DNA of 19,400 nucleotides from contig QIKQ01000095.1 of assembly GCA_003233075.1 (NCBI GenBank), forward strand, positions 1 to 19,400, written 5' to 3'. Source of the DNA: Gammaproteobacteria bacterium. Lineage in GTDB: Bacteria > Pseudomonadota > Gammaproteobacteria > SZUA-21. A model generated the notes under the pieces. The model was given only the letters and a program-made list of their open reading frames with translations, was not told the origin of the DNA and searched no databases. Below, piece after piece: positions 7,001-15,442 of the stretch; within the stretch, counting starts at the first letter, position 1; every line of letters starts with the position of its first letter. A program made the position numbers and the translations under genes.

Positions 7001-7975
7001 TTATTTCAACTTTTTTAATTCTCTATCAGCGATCTTCTTAGGAATTGGGATATAACCGTCTTTTATGACCACTTGCTGGCCTTGCTTGCTTAGAACAAAT
7101 TTAAGAAATTCTCTTACTTGCGGGCTTAGTGGCTTTTTGGGATGCTTATTTATATAAACGTAAAGATATCTTGCTAAGGGGTACTTTCCTTTTGCGGCGT
7201 TTTCAGCTGTTGCTTTAATGTAGGGTTTTCCCGGTTTTTTCGCAATTGGAACGGCACGTACACCCGAGGTTTTGTAACCAATGCCTGAGTAGCCTATGGC
7301 TCCAATTGAAGTGGTAACCGACTGGACTACGGATGATGAGCCAGGTTGCTCATTTACATTACTCTTAAAATCTCCTTTACAAAGCGCTTTTTTCTTAAAG
7401 TAACCATAGGTTCCAGACGCTGAGTTGCGGCCATAGAGTTGTATACTACGGTCTTTCCAGCTGCCAGTTAATTCGAGTTGACCCCATTTTTTAATTTCGG
7501 ATTTGTAAGCGCATTTACGAGTTGAAGAGTAAATGGCATCAAGTTGGGCTAAGCTGAGACCTTTAACAGGATTATCTTTATGGACGTAAATCGCAAGCGC
7601 GTCAATTGCGACGCGAATATAAGTCGGCTTATAACCGTGTTTTTTTTCAAATGCTTGTGATTCCATATCTTTCATTTTCCGACTCATAGGACCAAGATTC
7701 GCCGTACCGCTAATGAGAGATGGAGGTGCAGTTGATGAGCCTGCGGCTTGAATTTGAATATCGATATTTGGATATCGATGTTTAAATGCCTCTGTCCATA
7801 GGGTCATTAGATTCGCTAAGGTATCGGAGCCATTGCTGTTAACTTTGCCTGATATGCCGTTCACTTTAATATAGTCAGCAATTTTAGCGTCTACTTTAGC
7901 GAAAGCGAAACAATGAGCTGTTAATGTAATTGATGCGACGAAACTCGCGCTTAACATGTAAGTTTTAATTTTCAT
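7001..7975 (-). CDS. pstS: Phosphate-binding periplasmic protein PstS
   Basis: PstS captures phosphate in the periplasm and delivers it to PstCA. The 324-residue product has a Sec signal peptide ending near AHCFAFA (residue 26). The phosphate-contact segments of the family follow: NGSDTL (48-53), AGSSTAPP (78-85), SASGTYGYF (185-193) and IGYSGIGY (227-234). Cys155 and Cys199 could form a disulfide. AGGAG lies 6 nt before the chosen ATG. The gene is directly downstream of a double Pho box and a -10. A 281-bp gap, unusually long for this operon, separates it from pstC and holds a hairpin element and a second Pho box. This should favour an excess of the binding protein over the permeases. Confidence 0.96.
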   Translation of the reverse strand: MKIKTYMLSASFVASITLTAHCFAFAKVDAKIADYIKVNGISGKVNSNGSDTLANLMTLWTEAFKHRYPNIDIQIQAAGSSTAPPSLISGTANLGPMSRKMKDMESQAFEKKHGYKPTYIRVAIDALAIYVHKDNPVKGLSLAQLDAIYSSTRKCAYKSEIKKWGQLELTGSWKDRSIQLYGRNSASGTYGYFKKKALCKGDFKSNVNEQPGSSSVVQSVTTSIGAIGYSGIGYKTSGVRAVPIAKKPGKPYIKATAENAAKGKYPLARYLYVYINKHPKKPLSPQVREFLKFVLSKQGQQVVIKDGYIPIPKKIADRELKKLK

Positions 7976-8027
7976 TTAGTGCTCCTAATATATAGGCAGT
8001 CATGATATATATTTGATTATGACTTTA

Positions 8028-8083
8028 ATTATGGATGGGCTTAGTGACACTAATATGAAACAAACATGACAGTTTTGTGACAA
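8028..8083 (-). promoter_or_regulatory. PhoB-dependent pstS promoter with tandem Pho boxes
   Basis: Four 7-bp half sites occur on the minus strand at exact 11-bp spacing: TTGTCAC (8083-8077), CTGTCAT (8072-8066), GTTTCAT (8061-8055) and GTGTCAC (8050-8044), each separated by 4 bp. Ten base pairs beyond the last is CATAAT (8033-8028), a good -10. There is no separate -35, as expected when PhoB recruits sigma 70. The predicted leader is about 45 nt and includes the AGGAG at 7986-7982. Confidence 0.88.
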
Positions 8084-8128
8084 GCAAATTTCGCTAGCTA
8101 GGGCGCACCGTTTACTAGTTTCTCAGGT

Positions 8129-9442
8129 TTAGGTTCTTACCGATAAGGATTCTGGAAATACGCAGCGAAAAGTAGTTCCCTTGTCGATTTCACTATCAAC
8201 TTCGAGCATCGCGTTATGACGAATTAAGACATGTTTAACAATAGCTAAACCTAATCCAGTGCCGCCTTGTTGCCTAGATCGGCCCACATCAACGCGATAG
8301 AAACGTTCAGTAAGTCGAGGTAAGTGTTGTGAAGCAATACCAATTCCACTGTCTTTTACTTCAAAGACTGCTGCATTAGTAGCAGAGGCAAACCATCTTA
8401 TTTTGATTTTACCACCTTGGCCTGTGTATTTTATTGCATTGATTATTAAGTTTGAGAAGGCACTAAATAACTCGTTTTGATCACCCTTGAGTTGCAGTGA
8501 TTCATCTGCCTCTAATTCGACATGATGATTATATATGCCACTGTAATTGATTGCGTCTTCTTTTAGACAGCCAAGAAGACTTGAAACATCAACAAGCTCT
8601 TTTTTACCTGATGTCGTGTCTGTTTCTAAGCGTGAAATAAACAGTAAATCATCAATAATGCTTAACATACGCGAGCTTTGTTCTTGCATTAATTGGATGG
8701 GTCTATCCCAGTTTGGCGGTGTGGATTGAGATTTATCATTAACGCTTGTTTCAAAATTTTCTAGAAAACCAGTAATCACAGTTAAGGGAGTGCGTAGTTC
8801 GTGAGACACATTGGCAATAAAGTCGCGGCGAATTAATTCCAAATTATGTAAACGAGTGACGTTACGTGCCAACAATAATTTTTGCTTATTTCTATAGGGT
8901 ACCAGTTGAATTCGTAATATGATGTTTTGGTTCACAGGCGACGGCATTTCGATTATGCTTTCGTAATCATTACCATTTAAATATTCGGTAAAAATAGGGT
9001 GGCGAACTAGATTGTCAATACGTTGATTGTAGTCACGCTGTCGTCGCAGGCCTAGCAAACGTTCGGCAGCTTCATTAAACCACTCGATTATATCCTTTTT
9101 ATTTAAAATCACGGTACCATCAGGAAGTGCCGTAGCGGATTCTTCAAAGCGAGCCAGCTGGCGTTTTAAACGCTTATTATCAGCGGTGCTGCGTTGCTGA
9201 ACTTTATAAAGCTGGTTAAATATTTCGCCCCAAATTCCAGCTGACTTAGGAGGGTGTTCTTTATAATTTGCGAGCCATTCAAATAGCTTCAGAAAGTTAT
9301 ATAAATGCCAAATTAGATAGAGAGAAAATATGAAAATTAAACTTGTTAAGAAACTAGAGAACAAGCCACTTAAAAATAAAGCAGCAAGGATGAGCAAAAC
9401 TATTCGAATTAATTCAATGGACCATGCTTTGGACATATTCAT
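8129..9442 (-). CDS. phoR: Phosphate regulon sensor histidine kinase PhoR
   Basis: PhoR is the inner-membrane kinase that phosphorylates PhoB when phosphate is scarce and dephosphorylates it otherwise. The 437-residue product has two adjacent N-terminal hydrophobic segments (about 10-30 and 32-48) and almost no periplasmic loop, typical of PhoR, which senses through PstSCAB-PhoU. A PAS region (about 98-200) follows, then the dimerisation domain with phospho-acceptor His214 in VSHELRTPL. The ATPase domain shows an N box around Asn335, G1 DSGIGIA (364-370) and G2 GGTGLGLA (393-400). The ATG overlaps the phoB stop as ATGA, so the two are coupled. The downstream gene is pstS, under its own promoter. 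Confidence 0.96.
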   Translation of the reverse strand: MNMSKAWSIELIRIVLLILAALFLSGLFSSFLTSLIFIFSLYLIWHLYNFLKLFEWLANYKEHPPKSAGIWGEIFNQLYKVQQRSTADNKRLKRQLARFEESATALPDGTVILNKKDIIEWFNEAAERLLGLRRQRDYNQRIDNLVRHPIFTEYLNGNDYESIIEMPSPVNQNIILRIQLVPYRNKQKLLLARNVTRLHNLELIRRDFIANVSHELRTPLTVITGFLENFETSVNDKSQSTPPNWDRPIQLMQEQSSRMLSIIDDLLFISRLETDTTSGKKELVDVSSLLGCLKEDAINYSGIYNHHVELEADESLQLKGDQNELFSAFSNLIINAIKYTGQGGKIKIRWFASATNAAVFEVKDSGIGIASQHLPRLTERFYRVDVGRSRQQGGTGLGLAIVKHVLIRHNAMLEVDSEIDKGTTFRCVFPESLSVRT

Positions 9443-10128
9443 ACTTTGTTAGAGAAACGATATCCTGTGCCGCGTACAGTTTGCACCATTTTAGAAAAAT
9501 CCTGAGGGTTTAATGCTTTTCGTAATCGACGAATATGTACGTCGACCGTTCGTTCGTCAATATAAACATTTCCACCCCAAACATGATCAATAAGTTGATT
9601 TCGCGTATAAACCCGTTCCGGATGGGTCATAAAAAATCGCAATAATCGAAATTCTGTTGGACCCATGGTAACTGCTTCATTGTCGATAGTCACGCGATGC
9701 GTATTTGGGTTGAGTTCCAGACCATCAATATTAATTGCTTGTTTAAGTGTATTATTGCTGCGGCGTAAAACGGCATTAATTCGAGCAATCAATTCTCTCG
9801 TCGAAAATGGCTTGGTGATGTAATCGTCAGACCCTGCCTCAAGGCCTCTAATTTTGTCATTTTCATCCACTCTCGCGGTTAACATAATAATTGGAATATC
9901 TTGAGTGCTTTCATTGCGTTTTAGCCGACGAGCTATATCTAGGCCACTCATGTCGGGCAGCATCCAGTCGAGCAAAATTAGACTGGGAATATTATCGCTC
10001 ACCAAATTGAGAGCATCCTTAGCATTGCAAGCTTCAGACAGCACAAACCCAGCTGGTGTCAATGCCATTGCTACCATTTCTCTGATGGCCGGTTCGTCTT
10101 CAACAATGAGTATATTGGGCTTGCTCAT
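9439..10128 (-). CDS. phoB: Phosphate regulon response regulator PhoB
   Basis: PhoB is the DNA-binding activator of phosphate-starvation genes. The 229-residue product has a receiver domain with acidic pair Glu10/Asp11, phospho-acceptor Asp54 (LLDWMLPD), Thr84 and Lys106. An OmpR-type winged helix follows (about 130-227) with the RTVDVHIRRLRKAL recognition-helix region and the TVRGTGYRF wing. It should bind the two Pho boxes found at pstS and pstC. It is the first gene of the cluster and diverges from carA across 335 bp. I did not find a recognisable Pho box in front of phoB itself. Confidence 0.97.
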   Translation of the reverse strand: MSKPNILIVEDEPAIREMVAMALTPAGFVLSEACNAKDALNLVSDNIPSLILLDWMLPDMSGLDIARRLKRNESTQDIPIIMLTARVDENDKIRGLEAGSDDYITKPFSTRELIARINAVLRRSNNTLKQAINIDGLELNPNTHRVTIDNEAVTMGPTEFRLLRFFMTHPERVYTRNQLIDHVWGGNVYIDERTVDVHIRRLRKALNPQDFSKMVQTVRGTGYRFSNKV

Positions 10129-10353
10129 TAAGTTCTATTTCCTAACTAATTAAATCTGTTGCCAGATAGGGATAGTAGATCTGAATTATCGCTCAATCTA
10201 AAGAGGGTAACAAATTGAATTTAATTAGCAAAAATGTCTTGGCCGCAGAATTTTAGCCTTTTGTCTCCTAAAAAACTTTTAATATTACCCATATTGTGCT
10301 GCTTGAAAAATAATCTTAAAAGTCACTTTCCTGTTATAGCGTGATCCAGTACA

Positions 10354-10398
10354 ATGTCTGCGGCTTCGAAAGGCCTGTTTACACTTTCGACAGAATAA
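10354..10398 (+). CDS. Candidate carA leader peptide
   Basis: ATG at 10354 opens a 14-codon frame (MSAASKGLFTLSTE) that ends at TAA 10396-10398, 2 bp before the hairpin at 10401. The first leader hairpin (10366-10390) lies within it. No Shine-Dalgarno sequence is visible, so translation is uncertain. The arrangement matches a coupled transcription-translation attenuator, but the ORF could be accidental. Confidence 0.25.
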   Translation: MSAASKGLFTLSTE

Positions 10399-10400
10399 TT

Positions 10401-10434
10401 AAGCGGGAATAATCTGCAAGGGTTTCCCGCTTTT
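10401..10434 (+). terminator. Hairpin with short T run in carA leader, possible attenuator
   Basis: AAGCGGGAA (10401-10409) pairs perfectly with TTCCCGCTT (10424-10432), and a run of four T residues covers 10431-10434. The loop is 14 nt. Another hairpin, TCGAAAG (10366-10372) with CTTTCGA (10384-10390), lies just upstream. No plus-strand gene ends here, so a terminator in this place would act on the carA transcript itself. The T run is short, so termination strength is uncertain. Confidence 0.5.
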
Positions 10435-10452
10435 ATGTATGTACCTAAAATC

Positions 10453-10458
10453 AGGAGG
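10453..10458 (+). promoter_or_regulatory. Strong Shine-Dalgarno deciding the carA TTG start
   Basis: AGGAGG sits 5 nt ahead of TTG 10464. It is a full consensus, which compensates for the weak start codon. Confidence 0.85.
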
Positions 10459-10463
10459 TTTTT

Positions 10464-11606
10464 TTGACTAAGCCGGCGCTCTTGGCATTAGCAGATGGAA
10501 GTCTGTTTCATGGGCAATCCATTGGTATTGACGGAGATGTCTCTGCTGAAGTGGTATTCAATACATCAATGACTGGCTATCAGGAAATTCTTACCGACCC
10601 TTCTTATTGTCGACAAATTGTTACATTAACTTATCCGCACATAGGTAATGTTGGCGTAAATACTGAGGACGAAGAATCGGACCAAGTGTTTGCTTCTGGC
10701 TTAGTCATTCGAGATCTACCGTTATTAGCCAGTAATTGGCGTAGCGAACAAAGTTTAGATGAGTATCTTAAGGCAAAGAATGTAGTCGCCATCGCTGGAA
10801 TCGATACTCGCCGATTAACGCGAATTTTGCGCGACAAAGGCGCGCAAAATGCTTGCATAATGACGTCGGAAACAATAAATAAAGAAGTAGAGCAGACGGC
10901 TATCGCCAAAGCCCGGGAATTTCCAGGTTTAGTGGGCATGGATTTGGCCAAAGTAGTGACTACCGATACAAGTTATGTCTGGACTGAAGGCAGTTGGGAT
11001 ATAGAATCAGGTTATTCTAGTCCTGAGTTTGAGAAACCATTTCATGTTGTCGCATACGATTTTGGTGTTAAGCGCAATATTCTACGACTGTTAGTTGACC
11101 GTGGTTGTCGAGTGACGGTAGTGCCTGCTCAAACATCAGCGGCAGATGTGCTTGCGCTCAAACCTAAGGGTATATTTTTATCAAATGGTCCAGGTGATCC
11201 AGAACCCTGTGATTATGCAATTACAGCAATTAAAAAACTATTAGAAACAAAAATACCTGTCTTTGGTATTTGTTTAGGCCACCAATTATTATCACTCGCG
11301 AGTGGCGCTAAAACCGAAAAAATGCTTGTTGGCCATCATGGAGCCAATCATCCAGTACAAGATTTGGAATCAAAATCAGTTTTTATTACTAGCCAGAATC
11401 ACGGTTTTGCAGTCAGTGAGGACAGCTTGCCAAGTAATGTTAAGGCCACTCACCGATCATTGTTTGACGGATCTTTGCAGGGCATTGAGCACAAAGATAA
11501 ACCTGCCTTTGGTTTTCAAGGTCATCCAGAAGCAAGTCCAGGTCCGCATGACATTTGCTGTTTGTTTGATCATTTTATTGAACTCATTCAAGCGAGCAGT
11601 AAGTAA
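10464..11606 (+). CDS. carA: Carbamoyl-phosphate synthase small subunit CarA
   Basis: CarA is the glutaminase subunit that releases ammonia from glutamine and channels it to CarB for carbamoyl phosphate, the precursor of pyrimidines and arginine. The 380-residue product has the family N-terminal domain (about 1-150) and a class I glutamine amidotransferase domain (about 190-375). Catalytic residues are nucleophile Cys270 in GICLGHQ and the dyad His354/Glu356 in GHPEASPGP. Translation starts with TTG at 10464, chosen because a perfect AGGAGG (10453-10458) lies 5 nt upstream and the N-terminus TKPALLALADGSLF fits the family. The carB ATG follows the stop by 1 bp. Confidence 0.97.
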   Translation: MTKPALLALADGSLFHGQSIGIDGDVSAEVVFNTSMTGYQEILTDPSYCRQIVTLTYPHIGNVGVNTEDEESDQVFASGLVIRDLPLLASNWRSEQSLDEYLKAKNVVAIAGIDTRRLTRILRDKGAQNACIMTSETINKEVEQTAIAKAREFPGLVGMDLAKVVTTDTSYVWTEGSWDIESGYSSPEFEKPFHVVAYDFGVKRNILRLLVDRGCRVTVVPAQTSAADVLALKPKGIFLSNGPGDPEPCDYAITAIKKLLETKIPVFGICLGHQLLSLASGAKTEKMLVGHHGANHPVQDLESKSVFITSQNHGFAVSEDSLPSNVKATHRSLFDGSLQGIEHKDKPAFGFQGHPEASPGPHDICCLFDHFIELIQASSK

Positions 11607-11607
11607 T

Positions 11608-14600
11608 ATGCCTAAACGATCCGATTTAAAAAACATACTCATACTCGGCGCTGGACCAATCGTCATTGGCCAAGCCTGTGAATTTGATTATTCGGGTGCC
11701 CAAGCATGTAAGGCACTTAAAGAAGAGGGTTACCGAGTTATATTGGTTAACTCCAATCCCGCTACAATAATGACCGATCCTGAAATGGCCGACGCAGTTT
11801 ACATCGAACCGGTTCGCTGGCAGACGGTCGAAAAAATTATTGAGGTGGAAAAACCCGAAGCGATTTTAGCAACCATGGGCGGTCAAACAGCTTTGAATTG
11901 TGCATTGGATTTAGCACGCGAAGGTATTTTAGAAAAATACAATGTCGAGCTTATTGGCGCTAATCGAGAAGCAATAGATAAGGCCGAAGATCGAGATCAA
12001 TTTAGAGTTGCCATGGAAAAAATTGGTTTGGATATGCCAGATGCTGCGATCGCACATAGCTTAGAAGAAGCTTTGCAAGTGCAAGCTCAAGTAGGTTTCC
12101 CAACCGTCATTCGCCCCTCTTTTACCATGGGCGGCAGTGGTGGTGGTATTGCGTATAACAAACAAGAATTCGTTGAGATATGTGAGCGTGGACTTGATTT
12201 GTCACCAACGAATGAACTATTAATTGAAGAATCCATTTTAGGTTGGAAAGAATTTGAAATGGAAGTGGTGCGCGATAGTAAAGACAATTGCATTATTATT
12301 TGTTCGATTGAAAACTTTGATCCGATGGGTGTGCATACAGGTGATTCAATTACGGTTGCGCCAGCTCAAACTCTAACCGATAAAGAATATCAAATCATGC
12401 GTAATGCATCGATTAAAGTGTTACGCGAAATTGGCGTTGATACTGGTGGGTCAAACGTTCAGTTTGCAATAAATCCAGATGATGGTCGAATGATTATTAT
12501 CGAAATGAATCCGCGAGTGTCTAGATCATCGGCCTTGGCTTCTAAAGCAACTGGTTTTCCTATCGCTAAAATAGCGGCCAAACTTGCAGTCGGTTATACC
12601 CTAGATGAATTAAAGAATGAGATTACTGGTGGCGCTACACCGGCTTCATTTGAGCCCAGCATTGATTATGTAGTAACCAAGATTCCTCGATTTGCGTTTG
12701 AAAAATTTCCTAAAGCTGATGCACGATTGACGACGCAGATGAAGTCAGTTGGTGAAGTCATGGCAATCGGGCGTAGTTTTCAAGAGTCTATGCAAAAAGC
12801 GATACGTGGTTTAGAAATTGGCCGTGATGGATTCGATTCGATTGTTGATAAAGATGATGAAGACTATTTAATTAAATTACGTCACGAGCTTAATATTCCA
12901 GGAGCAGATAGATTGTGGTATGTAGCGGATGCATTTCGCTGCGGCCTGAGTTTAGAGGAAATATTTAATTTAACTAAAATTGATCGCTGGTTCTTAGTTC
13001 AGCTAGAAGAATTGGTAAAGATAGAATCGGAAGTCGCTGAGCAAGGTTTAGATGCCTTGTCAAAAGAACGACTGTTTTATCTTAAACAGAAAGGTTTTTC
13101 CGATCGTCGCTTAGCTAGATTACTAAAAAGTAATGAGCAAGTTATTCGTGAATTAAGAAAAACACATAATGTACGGCCTGTTTACAAACGGGTTGATACC
13201 TGCGCGGCAGAATTTGCTAGTAACACAGCGTATATGTACTCAACTTATGAACAAGAGTGTGAGGCTGACGTTAGCGACCGAAAAAAAATAATGGTGTTAG
13301 GTGGCGGGCCGAACAGGATTGGCCAAGGCATCGAGTTTGATTATTGTTGTGTTCATGCAGTACTTGCGATGCGTGAAGATGGTTATGAAACTATTATGGT
13401 CAACTGTAATCCAGAAACAGTTTCTACTGATTACGATACCTCAGACCGACTTTATTTTGAGCCTTTAACACTGGAAGATGTGCTTGAGGTGATCGACAAA
13501 GAAAAGCCAGTGGGAATCATTGTGCAATACGGCGGACAAACACCGTTAAATTTGGCGAATGATTTAGAGGCTGCGGGTGCACCGATAATTGGCACTAGTC
13601 CTGACTCGATTGATCTAGCCGAAGATCGAGGGCGTTTCCAACAATTGATTAAAAAGCTTAAAATATTACAGCCGCCAAACCGTACCGTGAAAGTTGAAAG
13701 TGAAGCGGTGAAACTAGCGAATGAAGTGGGTTATCCTTTAGTGGTAAGACCTTCGTATGTCTTAGGTGGCAGAGCGATGGAAATTGTTTATAACGATGAA
13801 GAATTAGAGCGTTATATGCGTGAAGCGGTGCAGGTTTCCAATGAGTCGCCGGTATTGTTAGATTCATTTTTAAATGACGCAGTCGAAGTTGATGTCGATG
13901 CGATTTGTGATGGCAAAGATGTTTTGATTGGCGGCATTATGGAGCACATTGAAGAGGCCGGCGTGCACTCTGGTGATTCCGCGTGTTCATTGCCACCTTA
14001 CACATTATCACAGTCTATTTGTGATCAATTACGCGATCAAGTACGTAATTTAGCGCTAGAATTAGGCGTAATTGGCCTGATGAACACCCAGTTTGCTATT
14101 CAGGGAGAGGATATTTACATATTAGAGGTTAATCCAAGAGCATCGAGAACTGTACCCTTTGTCTCAAAAGCGATTGGCATACCTTTGGCTAAAATAGCCG
14201 CGAGATGTATGGTTGGAATCAGTCTTAAGCAACAAGGGGTGGTGAAAGAGCGAATTCCGGCCTATTATTCAGTCAAAGAGGCTGTTTTTCCGTTTATTAA
14301 ATTCCCTGGTGTAGATTCAATTCTCGGTCCCGAGATGAAATCCACTGGTGAAGTAATGGGAGTGGGTCGTACCTTTGGCGAGGCTTTTGCAAAAGCGCAG
14401 CTAGGCGCAAGTACTGAAATGCCAACTTCAGGTACCGTGTTAATTAGTGTTAAATCTGAAGATAAAAGCAGCGCGGTTGAAGTTGGACGTTCTTTTGCTA
14501 ATGCAGGTTTTAATGTTATCGCCACGCGCGGTACCGCAAAGTCATTCGAGCAAGCCGGTGTTGAATGTTCAATAGTGAATAAGGTGAATGAAGGTCGACC

Positions 14601-14829
14601 TCACATTGTTGACATGATTAAAAATGGTGAAATTGATTTGATTGTGAATACCACTAAGGGCAAGCAAGCTATTTTAGATAGTTATTCAATTCGACGGGAA
14701 GCGTTGAATCACAGAGTGACATATACAACAACATTATCAGGTGCTAAGGCTATGTGTTTGACATTGAGTGAAGTAAATAAAACCAGTGTTAATCGTTTAC
14801 AAGATTTACATAAGGAGGTGACTGTATGA
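11608..14829 (+). CDS. carB: Carbamoyl-phosphate synthase large subunit CarB
   Basis: CarB makes carbamoyl phosphate from bicarbonate, ammonia from CarA, and two ATP. From the ATG at 11608 the product is 1073 residues, the usual length. The open frame extends further upstream into carA, but the conserved N-terminus MPKRSDLKNILILGAGPIVI fixes the start. It has two ATP-grasp halves. The first shows MGGQTALNCAL and RPSFTMGGSGGG; the second shows QYGGQTPLNLA and RPSYVLGGRAM. The paired metal-site motifs are EMNPRVSRSSAL and EVNPRASRTVPF. The C-terminal allosteric domain (about the last 135 residues) has NTTKGK. The start lies 1 bp after the carA stop without a good ribosome site, implying coupling. 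Confidence 0.98.
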   Translation: MPKRSDLKNILILGAGPIVIGQACEFDYSGAQACKALKEEGYRVILVNSNPATIMTDPEMADAVYIEPVRWQTVEKIIEVEKPEAILATMGGQTALNCALDLAREGILEKYNVELIGANREAIDKAEDRDQFRVAMEKIGLDMPDAAIAHSLEEALQVQAQVGFPTVIRPSFTMGGSGGGIAYNKQEFVEICERGLDLSPTNELLIEESILGWKEFEMEVVRDSKDNCIIICSIENFDPMGVHTGDSITVAPAQTLTDKEYQIMRNASIKVLREIGVDTGGSNVQFAINPDDGRMIIIEMNPRVSRSSALASKATGFPIAKIAAKLAVGYTLDELKNEITGGATPASFEPSIDYVVTKIPRFAFEKFPKADARLTTQMKSVGEVMAIGRSFQESMQKAIRGLEIGRDGFDSIVDKDDEDYLIKLRHELNIPGADRLWYVADAFRCGLSLEEIFNLTKIDRWFLVQLEELVKIESEVAEQGLDALSKERLFYLKQKGFSDRRLARLLKSNEQVIRELRKTHNVRPVYKRVDTCAAEFASNTAYMYSTYEQECEADVSDRKKIMVLGGGPNRIGQGIEFDYCCVHAVLAMREDGYETIMVNCNPETVSTDYDTSDRLYFEPLTLEDVLEVIDKEKPVGIIVQYGGQTPLNLANDLEAAGAPIIGTSPDSIDLAEDRGRFQQLIKKLKILQPPNRTVKVESEAVKLANEVGYPLVVRPSYVLGGRAMEIVYNDEELERYMREAVQVSNESPVLLDSFLNDAVEVDVDAICDGKDVLIGGIMEHIEEAGVHSGDSACSLPPYTLSQSICDQLRDQVRNLALELGVIGLMNTQFAIQGEDIYILEVNPRASRTVPFVSKAIGIPLAKIAARCMVGISLKQQGVVKERIPAYYSVKEAVFPFIKFPGVDSILGPEMKSTGEVMGVGRTFGEAFAKAQLGASTEMPTSGTVLISVKSEDKSSAVEVGRSFANAGFNVIATRGTAKSFEQAGVECSIVNKVNEGRPHIVDMIKNGEIDLIVNTTKGKQAILDSYSIRREALNHRVTYTTTLSGAKAMCLTLSEVNKTSVNRLQDLHKEVTV

Positions 14830-15302
14830 ATAAAGTCCCTTTAACAAGTCGTGGAGCTGAACAACTAGAAGCTGAACTAAAAAGACTGAAAACAGTTGAA
14901 CGTCCGCGAATTATTAAAGATATCGCGACCGCTCGCGAACATGGTGATTTAAAAGAAAATGCTGAATATCATGCTGCACGCGAACAGCAAAGTTTTGCCG
15001 AAGGTAGAATTAAAGAAATTGAGTCAAAACTTTCGATGGCGCAAATTATTGATGTTTCAAAATTAAACCCGGAGGGCAAAGTCGTGTTTGGCGCTACCGT
15101 CGATTTGGTCGACGAAGAAACGGGTAATGAGGTCACTTATCAAATTGTCGGTGATGACGAAGCCAGTGTTGAAGAGGGCCGAATCTCAGTCAATACGCCA
15201 ATTGCTCGTGCGTTGATTTCAAAAGAAGAAGGCGATATTGCTGTCGTGAATACACCTGGTGGTCAAAAAGAATATGAAATCGTTGGTGTTCATTACGAAT
15301 AA
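14826..15302 (+). CDS. greA: Transcription elongation factor GreA
   Basis: GreA enters the RNA polymerase secondary channel and stimulates cleavage of backtracked transcripts. The 158-residue product has the N-terminal coiled coil (about 8-75) with the catalytic acidic tip GDLKENAEY (Asp41, Glu44) and a C-terminal FKBP-like domain ending in GGQKEYEIVGVHY. The ATG overlaps the carB stop as ATGA, yet it has its own strong AGGAGG at 14813-14818 inside carB. Expression may therefore exceed that of carB. A car-greA operon is known from Pseudomonas aeruginosa. Confidence 0.98.
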   Translation: MNKVPLTSRGAEQLEAELKRLKTVERPRIIKDIATAREHGDLKENAEYHAAREQQSFAEGRIKEIESKLSMAQIIDVSKLNPEGKVVFGATVDLVDEETGNEVTYQIVGDDEASVEEGRISVNTPIARALISKEEGDIAVVNTPGGQKEYEIVGVHYE

Positions 15303-15306
15303 AAGA

Positions 15307-15441
15307 AGGTGCCCTGTAGAGAGCGAACCTTTGCGCAGCGAAACGCATAGTGTTCGACACTATCTCTTATAATACATTGTAATACAACAGACCGTTAGCG
15401 CGCAGCGCCAATAAAGACTCGACAATTATTTCACGGCACCT
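15307..15441. repeat. Inverted-repeat region between convergent genes
   Basis: AGGTGCC (15307-15313) and GGCACCT (15435-15441) bracket the gap between greA and the convergent gene downstream. Inside is a clean hairpin ATAGTGT-TCG-ACACTAT (15347-15363). No T run follows on either side, so a bidirectional terminator is possible but not typical. Sub-motifs such as CCTGTAG and GCGCAGCG also occur in the REP-like unit at 6817-6845, so this may be a decayed relative. Confidence 0.4.
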
Positions 15442-15442
15442 A

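Larger units (their letters stand above)
10129..10463. promoter_or_regulatory. Divergent phoB-carA intergenic region
   Basis: This 335-bp gap must hold the phoB promoter (minus) and the carA promoter (plus). A possible carA -10 is TACAAT at 10350-10355, with no convincing -35. I see no good Pho box and no clear PurR site. The right third is a structured leader, described separately. Confidence 0.5.

Noticed and set aside
10182..10195. Partial ArgR-like site TGAATTATCGCTCA upstream of carA
   Set aside because: Only one half matches well and it lies about 270 bp from the carA start, far from the likely promoter.
11302..11607. Upstream extension of the carB frame into carA
   Set aside because: Out-of-frame reading of carA; the conserved CarB N-terminus and the 1073-residue length fix the start at 11608.
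15347..15363. Hairpin containing GTTCGAC, resembling a tRNA T-loop
   Set aside because: No acceptor, D or anticodon stems can be built around it.
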